From Copromyces sp. CBS 386.78 (lineage: Eukaryota > Ascomycota > Sordariomycetes > Sordariales > Sordariaceae): a stretch of DNA of 64,000 nt. Below, one piece after another: positions 23,005 to 34,289 of this stretch (position 1 is the first letter of the stretch; each line of letters begins with the position of its first letter). The stretch spans positions 1 to 64,000 of the forward strand of contig MU839143.1 in NCBI GenBank assembly GCA_030685235.1, written 5' to 3'. The notes under the pieces are model-generated. The model had not been told where the DNA came from. It was given only the letters and a program-made list of their open reading frames with translations, and searched no databases. Made by a program: the position numbers and the translations under genes.

Positions 23005-23787
23005 TTACAACAACTTCAAATGACCAGTAATCTGATCAACCAAGCTCTTGGGCGCGGGACCAACACCCAACACAGTCCTGGACCCAGAGGCAATCTGCGT
23101 ACGACCAGCATCCTGGATAACCTCAGCCGTGACGCCCAAGCTGCGTGCCCTGCCCATCAGCTCCAGCATCTCGTCCTCGGACTTGGTCTGCACGGCGATC
23201 TTGGCCTGGCCGTTGCGCTCCCACTGGCGGAGCAGGCGGGCCGACAGCGACTGGGGCTCGAGCTGGGCGGCCGAGAAGAGGCGCTTGTAGCAGGCGAGGG
23301 TGGCGTGGGAGCATTGGGCTGCGATTTTACCTGTTTCGTTGCCACGGGAGTAAGTCAGCAAAACTTTCCCTTTTAAAAAAGATGTGTGGGAGAAAGATAT
23401 AAACATACCCTTGGTCATACCCAAATCCGTCCTCACCACCAACACAAGTTTACACTCCTCAGTAGGATCCAGTCCTCCGGGCGTCTCTGTCTTCTTGGTC
23501 TTCTTTCTCTTCTCACCAGTGTTACGAGCGCGCAACCCCTGGCGCTGATCAGCCTCCAGCCCGTTGGCCCAGTTGGGCGCGTGGTCTAGTATGTAATCGT
23601 CCTCGTCCACGTCGGACTCCTCGCTCTCGACGGGGTCCTCAAAGTGTCGGCGCCGCTCCTCTTTCAGCTCCGGAGGGATCAGGTAACCGCGGATGGCGTA
23701 GACGCCGAGCACGAAGCCAGTTATCAGAGAGACCATGGAGGTCGAGAGGACGACCATCGAGGGCACGGCGTTCGGGATATCGGACAT
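23005..23787 (-). CDS. pth2: Peptidyl-tRNA hydrolase 2 (234 aa)
   Basis: Exons 23787-23409 and 23330-23005, intron 78 nt. The junction restores LGMTKGKIAAQCSHATLACY (residues about 122-141), the active-site signature of the archaeal/eukaryotic Pth2 family, which cleaves peptidyl-tRNA released from stalled translation. Later conserved parts: QWERNGQAKIAVQTKSEDEM, VIQDAGRTQIASGSRTVLGVGP and the ending VDQITGHLKLL. The N-terminus carries a hydrophobic helix (MVVLSTSMVSLITGFVLGVY, about 11-30), like the mitochondrial outer-membrane anchor of animal PTRH2 (Bit1), then an acidic linker and a basic patch. The start at 23787 was preferred to an ATG 88 codons upstream, whose frame reads as His/Pro-rich leader. 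Transcribed divergently from the NR kinase gene. Confidence 0.94.
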   Translation of the reverse strand: MSDIPNAVPSMVVLSTSMVSLITGFVLGVYAIRGYLIPPELKEERRRHFEDPVESEESDVDEDDYILDHAPNWANGLEADQRQGLRARNTGEKRKKTKKTETPGGLDPTEECKLVLVVRTDLGMTKGMFISFSHTSFLKGKVLLTYSRGNETGKIAAQCSHATLACYKRLFSAAQLEPQSLSARLLRQWERNGQAKIAVQTKSEDEMLELMGRARSLGVTAEVIQDAGRTQIASGSRTVLGVGPAPKSLVDQITGHLKLL

Positions 23788-24535
23788 TGTGGTGGCGAGG
23801 GCGGTGGATGTTTCGAGAGTGGTGAGGGATCGACAACGAGGGCGGTGATGGTGGTGAAGTGGAAGCGCCTGATGTTTTGCTCGCGGTCGCGGTCGGGAGT
23901 TTGTTGTGGTAATGGCGGTCGAGAAAGCGAATCGATTTAAAACACCAACGGAATTGGAAGCTCCTTTTCTTGGAGGAAAATCTAGACGGACTCGGACTGA
24001 TGCTGTTCGAATTGGAAGAAGGGGGATGACGTGCATGCCCCTGGGTTCCATTGTCTGCCACAGAAAGAAGCGAGCGGAAAGTGCCCGACAGCCCAGTGGA
24101 AAATCCTAGAGGTACAGGGGGCCAATGTGCTAGAAGGCGCCTAGAACGATATGAGCGGAGCTGGCAGTGTCACCTCTAACAAGCCTTCCATATCGCTTTT
24201 GAGGTTGTGGTTCCGGCAGGCAGGCCCCTAACCCCTGGCTTATACGAGGAGGTACGTACCGGTTTGGTTCCTTCAAGGAAACCACCAGCAGCAGCTCGGG
24301 TAGCTACAACGTTGGTTTTAGTTAGAGGTAGGCAGGTGATGAGTCTTTCGATCATCAGCACCTCACCTCGGGATTCTTAACCTTGACTCTTACAATTCAA
24401 ATTATAATTCAAATTTATGTCCTATATCAAATCGTCTTTCTTTCAACCTCCAGATACAGAACTCATCGGCCAGAAATCCCCTCGGGGTCTAACCTCCACT
24501 CGACTACAACATATAACATCTCGAACTTCATCAAG
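23788..24535. promoter_or_regulatory. Divergent promoter region of PTH2 and NR kinase
   Basis: 748 bp between the opposed start codons. No gene is supported within it. No promoter motif is clear enough to name. Confidence 0.45.
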
Positions 24536-25815
24536 ATGTTGGACCCAACTCAAAAAGCCGTCGTCATCGGCATCAGCGGCTGTTCCTCCAGTGGCAAGAC
24601 GACACTGGCGAGACTTCTTCGCGACATCTTCCCCAATACCTTCATCCTACACGAAGATGACTTTTACAAGCCCGAGTCCGAGTAAGCAGCTCCTCCTCCT
24701 TCCCATCTGATCTGACATCATCATCGTGGCTATACCACTTAGAGTCTCAAACTGCCATTGTGTGTCTCGTCACCTTTTTTCTGACCAAAAAATCACAGAA
24801 TTCCTATGAAAGATGGTCTCACAAACTGGGACTGTCCAGAAGCCCTGAACATTCCTGACATGACGGCTGCGTTAAAGCACATCCGCGCCACGGGCGAGTT
24901 ACCTGTTAGTACCTCTACCAGACCCTTTCTTTCCCGTCGACACGACCACGGTTGTTGTTGTTGTTACCCTCCATTGTCAGGCAAAGCCAAAGCGCCAAAA
25001 CAAAACAAAAAAGGCCTGGTAAGACCATCACCACTACCAAATCAAAGTCACTAATCATCACACCCAACTCTCCAAAACAACAGGCAACCCTCGACTCAAA
25101 AGAAGACCTTAACTCCATCGGCCCCTGTCCCCTCACCACGGATTTCATCAACATCATCAAATCCCGCGTGGCCGACTGGTTGCAACCTTCCTCTCCGGGC
25201 TACCGGATCCTCAAATCTCCCCAAAAGCCCCTCAAAATCTGCATCCTAGACGGTTTCCTGCTATACTCCCCTCCTCCCCTCCTCCCCTCCACCTTACTCT
25301 CCCAAATGGACATCAAGCTCTTTTTGTTGGTTTCCAAAGCCAAAGCCCTACAGCGCCGCGAAGCAAGAGACGGGTACGTGACACTCGAGGGGTTCTGGAA
25401 GGATCCCCCGGGGTACGTGGAGAAGATTGTGTGGCCCGAGTATGTAAGGGCGCATGAGTGGATGTTTGAGGGGGGTGATGTGGAAAAAGCTAAATTGAGG
25501 GGTGATGTGAAGGAGAGGTTGGGGGTGTTGGTGAACTCGAAAGAGGGGGAGGAGACGAAGATGGATAGGGATTTTGGGGAGACGCTTGAGTGGGCGGTGG
25601 AGAGTATTATGCGGGAGTTGGAGAGGTTGGTTTTGGGGGAGGATGGGCAGAAAGAAGGAGAGAAGGAAAATGAGAAAGAGGCGATCGCGTTGAATAGTTT
25701 TGCTATGAAGAAGAAGTGGGCGGCGGGGCAGAGGGAGAGGAATGCGAGGGAGTTGTTGATGAAGGAGGCGGAGGAGCAGCAGCAGCAGCAGCAACAACAG
25801 CAGCAGAAGGAATGA
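24536..25815 (+). CDS. nrk1: Nicotinamide riboside kinase (327 aa)
   Basis: Exons 24536-24681, 24799-24904 and 25084-25815; introns 117 and 179 nt. Nrk1 phosphorylates nicotinamide riboside to NMN in NAD salvage. Walker A is GCSSSGKT (residues 15-22), followed by LHEDDFYKP (38-46), the substrate-binding acidic pair. The second exon supplies NWDCPEALN. The third carries ILDGFLLY, then RREARDGYVTLEGFWKDPPGY and IVWPEYVRAHEWMF, which are diagnostic for NRK rather than uridine kinase. After the kinase core comes a Glu/Lys-rich helix and a terminal run of ten glutamines encoded by mixed CAG/CAA at about 25774-25806, beyond the usual family length. Divergent from PTH2, convergent with the HSP70-like gene. 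Confidence 0.93.
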
Positions 25816-26144
25816 TTAGACAATAAGTAGCAATGCATTTAGCGTTGGGATGAATGCGTGCTGATATGGAAACTCACGGCTAGGTATTTATCCATTGATC
25901 GTCCGCAACACTTTTTGTGTCAAGATATATATACGACATCCACATCTAGACCACCCAATCGATCAATTGTCCCCGCGGTAAATAGAACAAGAAACATCCA
26001 AGTTACTTCTCTACAAGTAACCAACCCATTTCTTTTTCTGAGCTCCTTTTCATATCCAAAACCGACCAGATACCTTACTCATTCCTTCACCAAGGCCAAC
26101 CGACCACCTTAGCTAACAACAACAACCAGCTCCATCAGCCTATC
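25816..26144. other. Tail-to-tail spacer between NR kinase and HSP70-like gene
   Basis: 329 bp of convergent 3' flanks; nothing else recognised. Confidence 0.6.
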
Positions 26145-28611
26145 CTAGTCAAACTCAGCATCAACCCTCCCGTACCTAACCCCATCAACCTTGAGCTCAA
26201 ACCCCAGTCCAGCACTGTCGACAATCATCTCGAGCGTAAAGTCCAAGTTATCAAACTCGACCCCCTTGGTCGTTGTCAATCGCGTAAACAGGCTCCTGGG
26301 CACCGCGCCCAGGTCTGTCGTCAGCGTGCACACCTTGATCAGGTCGCGCGTGTACGACTTGGGCGGCTCGTCGGCCTCGCAGGCGATCAGGTCATCCGTG
26401 ACCACGAGCGATTGGCCCGGGCGGAAGTTGCGCGTGTAGTGGAAGGCTATGGGGTTTTGGGGGGATATGGTTTCGCCCTGTTTTTGTTTTGTTAGTAAGT
26501 ATTATTGTTGAGAAAAGATGGACAGGGAATGGTTAGGAGGGAAAGGGCGAGAGAACGGGAGAAAGGGGGAAGGGAAAGGGGGGAAAGTGGGAAAGGGGGA
26601 AAGAGGAAAGGAAAGGAGAAAAGAAACAGAAAAAAAAAAAAAAAAAAAAAAAAAAGCACCTTGGCAATATGCCACTGCATCCGATCACTAACCATCCACC
26701 TCTCCCACAACGGACTCCAGTACCGTTCCGTAACGCTGTGCTTCTCCTCATCATACACCGTCGCGTACGACGTCCCGTAGTGCATCCGTGCCTTGCGCGA
26801 GATGACCATGTTGCCCTCCAGCCCGCGCAGGACCGCGCCGCGCACGACGGCCGTCCAGGCATACACGGGCTGCATCACCTCGATCGAGCTGTTGCTCCCG
26901 GTGAGAGACCCGGTCAGATGCGGGCCCTGTTGCGTCGGGATCTCGGTATAGGGTGGTGGCGCCAGAGTGCTGGTGAAGTGGCTCTTGAGCTTGCGGTACA
27001 GATAGTCGCTCTGGCCGAAGCCGCCAACCAGAATGATGCCCGAGACGGTCTGGCCTTTGCCGCGCAGGTTGTCGACTTGCCCCTGGACGAGGTCGCAGAC
27101 CTCCTTGACGACGGGGTCGAAGATGCCTTTGACTTGGGCCGCCGTCATTATCATGAAGCCGCAGTCGAGACCGATTTCTTCGTCATCGGGGAGACCGGGG
27201 AACCTAGATGGTGTGGCCAGTCAGCTAGTTAGTATCAACGTCTTACTCCAGGATGGCTAGAGAGAAAACTTACGGAACGTTAATCTCCTGGTGCTCTTCC
27301 TCGTTGAAGTTACGTTTGACGAACTCCTCAAAGTGCTTGAGCGCCATCTGCCATGACTTGCCCTTCTTGGTCTTGACCTCCTCGAACCTGCTAGCCCCCA
27401 AGCGGTTCTTGACGTGCTCCTCAAACCGGTAGTTTAGGAAAGCACTTCCGCAAAGCCCACCTGTTCCGACAGCAGACTCCTCGACCCGGATCGGCCCTAG
27501 TGAAACGATCTTGTATGCAATCAAACTAGAGTCTGGTCAATATTTGCTCTCATACAGAATCTCAAGCTCCGGAGTAACCCACTCGACAGTACCGCCACCG
27601 CCATCACAGACAATAAAGTTGTCTCCAATCTTCAGATGGTTAGGCTGGATAGCTTTTAGCGTATACACGGCCGCGGCTTCCGGCTCACTAATCATCTGAA
27701 TCTGCGACTGGGCGCCCATGCCGGCCCTCTCCGCCGCTTGGAGGGTCGCGTTCTTGGCCGCATCCGACCACACGGCCGGGCACGTCAGAACAAAGTCGAC
27801 CTTTGTCGACGCCATGAACGACTCGCCATAACGCCGCGTCAGCGTGTTCATGGTGTGCTTGTAGATCTGCGTCAGGTAGTCGCTCACGGCGTCGACGACC
27901 GTCTTCTTGTTGTTCTTCAGCTGCGTGGCCGTCTCCTTGGGGTTGACGTAGAAGGGCAGCTTCTGGGACCGGTCGAGGAAGAGCTTGACACATCGTATCC
28001 GCGACTCTTCCGGCCGGAACTGGAAGCCCCATTTCACGACGGGCGCGGTGCCTGGCGGCGCATTGGCCGGGACCTCTGCATACGAGAGCTCGGTAGGGAC
28101 CTTGTCGGACGTGATGCCGTTCCCGCCCGGCCACGTCTTGATAATCTCTACATCATCAGGCGTCCCTGTATATACGGCAGCAACACTATTGGGCTATATG
28201 TTAGTTTGGCTTGGTCTTTTGGGGCTAGGTGGAACCGAAAGCAGTGGGAAGCAGGCAACAAAAGCTTTTATCCCCAGCCAACATTGATGGGGCAGCCCCC
28301 AAGTCACACACACACATGTTGCTGCGTAACGGTTTCGGCAGCTGCCCGCTGGCAGAGTCCAGTTAGGCGATGAGTCAGAGAGATCAAAGGAAAACCGGTC
28401 GGACGTACCCAGAGAAAGTAGTGCCAAAGTCAACGCCAACAATCAGCCGATCACTGATTGGGGCCGGCTCCTTTGTCCGCTGCCTCACCGGGCCATTGAC
28501 CGCCTCGGTTGAAGCTGGGGGGCTATAGCTGTTTGTGAAGTAATTCCTACTATCCCTGTTTCTCTGACTTGTTGGAGAAGTTGGCGGTAGTATGGGCAAA
28601 TTGAAGCTCAT
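26145..28611 (-). CDS. Divergent HSP70-family ATPase (HSPA12-like), 644 aa
   Basis: Exons 28611-28409, 28185-27583, 27525-27274, 27203-26660 and 26477-26145; introns 223, 57, 70 and 182 nt; 645 codons close in frame. Actin/HSP70 ATPase motifs: phosphate-1 VGVDFGTTFSG (about 58-68), phosphate-2 VCDGGGGTVD (about 260-269, rebuilt across intron 2), and adenosine motif IILVGGFGQSDYLYRKL (about 409-425). ISEPEAAAVYT and GTGGLCGSAFLNYRF are typical of the fungal HSPA12-type group, which lacks the canonical HSP70 substrate-binding lid. Substrates of these proteins are not known. Intron 2 contains an in-frame TGA (27539-27537); without splicing the protein would stop at the nucleotide-binding site. 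Intron 4 is a long pyrimidine tract on the coding strand. No ER or mitochondrial targeting signal is evident. Confidence 0.88.
26520..26655. repeat. Purine tract (GA-rich plus A-run) within intron 4 of the HSP70-like gene
   Basis: On the plus strand this stretch is almost all G and A and ends in an A-run of more than 25 bases; on the sense strand of the gene it is a T-run then a C/T tract of about 130 nt. It begins five bases after the splice donor at 26659 and fills most of the 182-nt intron. Confidence 0.85.
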
Positions 28612-30583
28612 GGTGACGACGTCTGCCTCTGCCCCTATCCCTCTCCCTCACGAAGTTCGTATTATATAATCGTACCTTGATCAACCCCCTTTTTTTCGGC
28701 GTGCGACGTTGGTTCCTGAACCTCCGCTATCAACCTGCAAACCCACAGAGTCTTTCAAACACGGAGCACGGCAAAGAGAGAGTCTGAGCCAGTAGCAGCA
28801 GTAGAAAAATCTGAGCAACGGAGGAAAGAATTCGTCCACTCCAGCGTACAAGAAGCGTGGGGCTATGTCGACTTGTTGGAACTTGAATCGTAAGCGCAAA
28901 AGATGCTCCGGATATCTCTCCGCACACAACCCTTCAACGTTCCAACAGAGGGCGTAGTTAGTATACCGGTATGGTGACACAACTGCAACGGTAACAGCCG
29001 TTCAGCTTTCGAAGCGCAAACCGGAGGGGGAGCAGATCCAACCCAGGTGAGTGGAACGGAAAGATAGGGTAGGTAATGAGAAGCCAGATCAACAAGGTTG
29101 AGCAGAAGAGCGAAAAGTCAAAGATGATGGGAGGAAACAATAGGCGCAGGCAGGCAGCCTGAACTCAATTCCAACGTTCGACTCGGTAGGTACCTGTTGT
29201 TCCCTGATGTGATCCCACATCTTCCCCAGACGGGCCGTATCGCACTGCTGCAAGGTTCTCCAGGCACTGCTCTCGGCGGCAGGCTGTAGCCCTAGCCGAA
29301 CCAACTGAAGCAGCCGTAACGGGGATGCTTGGCGGGGCTGAGCCTCTTTCACAGGGCGGACGGGCATGCTTTTCGAGAACACTGAGGTCCCCGAATTCGA
29401 AAACGTGATTTGGTTGCCGCACCTTTCCGTGCTTCAAGCTCTCCCTGGCCTCTTCACCGTCAGGACCCGTCCGCGGGGAGGAGATCTGTTCCTGAAAGAA
29501 CGACGGGTGCACACCTCAACAGGACCACAGAAGGAGGAGCCGCGCAGCAGCAGGATGACGTCGTACAGCGCTTCTGTTCTTTCAATTGAGCAACACCGTC
29601 CAGTCGTCCATCAGAGGTCTGCTCAATGATTGAATAAATGGGAGCCTAGAATAGAGCACCACCGTATTGCTTTGTGTGAATGGTTGCCGTGTCCAGGACG
29701 AATTCCTTGGCCCGTAAAAAGCTGCTGCCTGCCGCCTATTGTTCGTGCCGTCTGTCCAAGAATGGTATGGTGGTAAACTTTAGATCGAGGGCTGATGATG
29801 TTTGACTGCTGCTGACTTCTTGTGGCTGCAAACCGTTCGGCGACATGGGCGGGAATGCAGCTTCACAGTGGGGATCATGACAGGGGTCGAAGCCAAGCGC
29901 TTGCTTGACTGGAATCGGAGCGGGTGGTGAAGATAACCTCACCTTGCTTCACCTTGCGCTGCTAGACATGGCTGATCAGCTGCTCGATTTTGGGTAACCA
30001 TCAAACGCCACGATACTGCGTGATGGTGAGGCTGACTGAGATGTTCAAGGCGTTGCCGGGAATTGGACTGCGTCAGCTGGGTACGCATCCATCTTGTCCA
30101 GAGGACGAAAGATATTGAGTTACGGAAGATGCAGAAAGAACGAAGCACCTACGTCGTCTTTCCCAAGGTACATACGCACTTGTCATCATCACCAAATCCC
30201 CATCTGCTAAAGCCCACAAAATGCATCAAGCAGCTTATAGCTTGCTTCAAACCTCACCCGCATCGATGTCTCGGAACTCCCGAGAAGTCTCAGTCGGTAG
30301 ATAGGCTCTGTCTTTGATCTGTCTTGACTGTCTCACACTACAAAAAAGCTCGTCATTCCCATCTCGGTTATCGGCAAGATATAATGCAATGCAAATACGA
30401 TACGAATGAATGCCATAAGTGCTTGTGGATGCAATGCGATGCGGCACAGAATCCAAAAGAAAACGATGCCGATGAATATTGTCCCGGTGGAAACTGAATG
30501 TCAAAAAGAAACATTTGGGGGAACTGGAACGACTTTTTTAAAGAAAAAAGTCCTAAAAAAGAAGTTCTCAATGGTCAATCGTG
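28612..30583. other. Upstream region of the HSP70-like gene
   Basis: Nearly 2 kb without a supported gene. ORFs are short, overlapping and without family resemblance. It holds the promoter of the HSP70-like gene at the left. Confidence 0.5.
30555..30560 (-). terminator. RNA polymerase III terminator of tRNA-Ser
   Basis: Six A on the plus strand (T6 on the transcribed tRNA strand) lie 23 nt past the tRNA 3' end. Runs of four or more T terminate polymerase III. Confidence 0.6.
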
Positions 30584-30665
30584 CGACGTGGGCCTGATTC
30601 GAACAGACGCTCCCGAAGGAACAAGATTTCTAGTCTTGCGCATTAGACCACTCTGCCACCACGCC
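30584..30665 (-). tRNA. tRNA-Ser (anticodon AGA)
   Basis: Reading the minus strand from 30665, an 82-nt cloverleaf folds without an intron. Acceptor GGCGTGG pairs with CCACGTC (one G-T), discriminator G. The D arm contains GCAGAGTGGTCTAATGC. The anticodon stem CAAGA/TCTTG encloses the loop CTAGAAA with anticodon AGA, reading UCU (and UCC/UCA by inosine). The long variable arm TCCTTCGGGA is the class II feature of tRNA-Ser. The T arm has GTTCGAAT. A and B boxes of the internal polymerase III promoter are therefore present. Confidence 0.96.
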
Positions 30666-31834
30666 GAATGGTTATTTGATGAAAGATCCCTACTCCACCA
30701 AAACCTATAGAGGCACGTGTGTGCAGTGTCCACTTCACGTCCACACAAAAAAGGTAGCACGAGCGAGAACAGACGGTACCAAGGTTGTGAAAACTCAGTT
30801 GTGTGAGGGCTTGGGTGTGCATATTTATATAGACAAGGTAATATGGTTAATATTAAACTGACATAGAAAACATCCTTCTTCTTCTTCTCTCCTTCTCTGT
30901 CTTCCTGACGACTAGAATCCTGTGCCCGCGCATTATAGCACACCCGAACCCTTCTATGCATCCTCTCATGCATCCATCCATCCTCCTCCCATTATCGCTC
31001 CCATCGATCCTAGCAGAGTCCCGTTCTCTCCTGGTAGTTGTGTCTGATGGGAGGGACCAGCCGCATTGGAAATCCCTTCTTTCTTCGCTTCCCATCTCGC
31101 AGATGATCAATTACAGTTCAGCCTGTCCCACAACGTACAAACACGACAAGTTCAAAATCTCTATAACTGGTTGTTGAGGGGTACTTCCAATGAACATAGA
31201 CAACGAAGACAGGACACACAAAGAAGAACCAGAGTATAAATGCGCATAAAAGGTGGTATTAAAAGGCCCGATATAAGGTTTTGAGATTTGTAAGGCCGAC
31301 GACGACGACACACACACGCCAGATTGACTTTTCTTCCTCCAGGAGGGGTATTCGACACAAAGATTAGAAAACAGATAGATACCATTCAACAACCACCAGA
31401 TCGGTTTGTGTGTGTGTGTGTGTAAAGAACCAGCTTCTGCTACAAGATCCCCGTATATGTAGTGCATGTGCGTGCGAGAGATATGTAAGATGCATGCAGA
31501 AGCAGCGAAAAGATAAACAAAAATAAACGTGTGGGGGGTATGAAGATGAAGTTGAAACCAAGAAAAAAGCAAGCAAAACCCGAGACCAGCAACTGCAAAT
31601 ATCAAAGCAGTAGCCCGTCTCTTCCTGAGAGGGAGCGGAGAGAAAACCCAAAACACAGCCCCAGATACCATATAAGAACGTGGTAATGATGCCTTGCCGA
31701 AAGAACACCCAGAACACCAATCCACGTAAACACCACCCAAAGAGGAAACCCAACTCATTTTCTTTTCCCTAGATCCGCAAAAGACCGCCCCAACCCACCA
31801 TCAATACAAAACATGTCGAGAGGAAAAACTGTAT
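30666..31834. other. 3' flank of the IME2-family kinase gene
   Basis: No gene supported. A (GT)n microsatellite lies at about 31407-31423 and a CGA run at about 31298-31308. The part next to 31835 is probably the kinase 3' UTR. Confidence 0.5.
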
Positions 31835-34289
31835 CTAGATACGGCTCCCTGCCGCCCAGATACTGGCTGATGCCGACGCTGCCCAGTCACCCTCATCATT
31901 GTAGGGAGGCGTGGGCCATTTGTATTCTGACGACCTTTTGTTTTGTTCCAGGGATTGGGGAGTCAGAGCTTCTTTCCCGTGATCGGCAAAGAAGATGTTT
32001 TGGCCACTGGCTGAGGGTGATGGGGTAGGGTAAGGGTTCATGAGCCCTAGATTGCTGGCCGATTGCCTGAGGTGTTTTGTATCCTTTTCAAGACGCTTGA
32101 TGGCCTTCCGGGTTGATGTGAGGGCCTCGTCGAGCAGCTCGTCCTCTTCATCGGGCGCATCATACTGGTTTACACCCTGAGCAGCTTGTTGCCTCCGCGT
32201 CCTGCTTGAAATGGGTCCGGATCCCCGAGCACTCATCATCAGGTTATCTACCGACCTTGGTTGATGATGCGGCAGCGAATGGTGTCTCTTGAGAGTACTG
32301 TGTGGGGGCGCTCGGTGCGCTGGTGGCATGGGCGGAACTTCGGCAACGGGTTGGGGATCTCTCAGCGACTTTTCGAGAGATTCGAGCGTGTCTTTGGGGA
32401 CGGGGGCCGGTGCCGGGCTGTCGATAACCATGGAAGATCTGTTACTTCCCCAAGGTCCGCAGCCTACGCCGTGAGGTTGGGCTTCGATGTCGTCATAAGC
32501 GGGAGACATTGGAGTCTGGTGCCTTCCGGAGAACCTTCTCGCTCGCTTCCTGAGGTGCGAAAAGAAGCTCTCCTTCGTCCCGCTCGTGGGCGAGGCAAGA
32601 CCAGTTTGTCCATTTAGCGCTCGTTCGGCCTGCTGGCGATGGATCTCGGCATAGTGATTTGTGGCAGATGCGACGGATAGCTGACGGCCAATCTTCTTCG
32701 AGACCTTGTTTTCGTCGGCGGCACTCCTTTGCGTTCCATTTACGTAAGCATCGTTGTATGAAGGTGTTCTGCTGCTTGCCTGTGCGGTCACTGCGTCAGA
32801 CAAGGGTGTGATTGGGCGGATGGTGGGGAGAATCGGCATGGGAGCGACATTCGATGGACCGTTATTCCACGTTGTCCTCTTGCTAACAGCTGGCCTAGGC
32901 TTCGGGGAGGGAACTTCCGGTGCAACCTGCACGGGTGATGGACGGGGAGCAATGTTCACCTTTGCATTTTCTTGCGTCGTCGACACAGTAGCGACCTCGG
33001 TGCTGCTCTCAGAACGGCCGATCAGGGATTTCCTGAACCACGATGGTTTCGAAGACGTAGGTGTGGACGTGGCCGAGTCCTTTCCGCGGCTGATATCCGA
33101 TTGTTTGCGGCCGAGGATCCGGGAGGCGGAGGACTTGGGCCTCAAGGGGTCAACGGCGTCGGTGAAGTAATCGTGGGCGAGGGCCTGGGTCGACGTCGGT
33201 CGGTTCTTGGGATCCCACATTAAACACCATGTCACAAATTGGGCGAGCGAGGCCGGCCACTGGGGGGTTTGGAGAATGGTGTCCATCGAATGCGGCGCCA
33301 TCTTGGGGAACGAAAATCCGAGCTTTCCAGCAAGCCGAGTACCTTCTCTCCATTCTCCGCCGCCGACACGGGCTCCGGCCTTGTTGTACCAGTTACCCGG
33401 GCTTCCCATAATTTCGCAAACTCTCCACACTTGATCGACCTCATTTCCGCCCGGGAACAACGGCTTCAGCGTAGCAATTTCGACGGCCATGGCTCCGATG
33501 GCCCAGATATCAACCGGCGCTGAGTACTCACCAGCCCTGAGGAGGACTTCGGGGGCGCGATACCATCGGGTTGAGACGTATGTGGTGTACGGGAGTTTCG
33601 AATGCGTCTCGCGGGCCAGGCCGAAGTCGGCAATTTTTACCGTATACGTGGGCGGCGTCGATGGAGGGTTCATCAGCGCGGAGTAACGGCGGAACGAGTT
33701 CGTGGCGTCCATATGCGAGGATGTCGATACTAGAATGTTTTCGGGCTTGATATCTCTGTGGAAAAAGTGATGCGCGTGAATATGTTCAAGACCCTTCATG
33801 ATCTGGAACAAGATGCTCTGCACGCTCGAGTTATCCAGACACTTGTGGTCCCTCGCCTTCATCAGTTGATAGAGGTTGCCTTCCATATACTCCATGGCAA
33901 TATGAAGCTTCTTGGTGAAGGGATCCAGGAAAATGTCGAGCGCTGGCACCAAATGGGGATGGGCAGGAAGTGTCCGCAGGAAGACTACTTCCCTGAGCTC
34001 CATGCACGGCCCTACCGACTCGAATGTTTTCTTCATTGTCTTGATGGCAATCTGATGAATACACAAGTATTAGACTGAACCTCAGGTCATGGCAGGAAGT
34101 ATCAGGGTAACTCACGACAGTACCGCGGCGGGCAACGGTGGCACCTGCACTCCGGACTCTAGCCAACACCACACTTCCAAAGCTTCCATCGCCAATCTCT
34201 TTGAGCACCTCAAACCTATCTTCAAGAGCCTGTCCTGAACCGATTCCATGGGAAGACCCCTGAGGGGTCAGAGTGTGTACGACGGTCAT
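31835..34289 (-). CDS. ime-2: IME2/RCK-family protein kinase (796 aa)
   Basis: Exons 34289-34116 and 34051-31835, intron 64 nt, joined as RRGTV|IAIKTMKK. Kinase motifs: glycine loop IGDGSFGSV (32-40), ATP lysine AIK (about 62), catalytic loop HRDIKPEN (about 156-163), DFG (about 200-202), and activation motif TTY (about 214-216) in LPYTTYVSTRWYRAPEVLL, which places it in the RCK (MAK/ICK/Ime2) group rather than true MAP kinases. A fungal insertion of about 25 residues (STSSHMDATN...) sits between catalytic loop and DFG. After the kinase domain is a 430-residue Ser/Pro-rich tail with the short motif SLEKSLRDPQPVAEVPPMPP. Ime2 controls meiosis in budding yeast; in filamentous fungi homologues govern sexual development and cell death responses. 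The gene lies next to an 8.6-kb gene-poor upstream region. Confidence 0.93.

Noticed and set aside
27537..27539. In-frame TGA suggesting a broken HSP70-like gene
   Set aside because: A 57-nt intron with donor GTGGGT and acceptor CTCTAG removes it and rebuilds GGGGTVDLIAYK in phase.
27526..27555. Alternative 30-nt intron (GTATGA...CTCTAG)
   Set aside because: Too short for a fungal spliceosomal intron and leaves extra residues within a conserved motif; the 57-nt option fits better.
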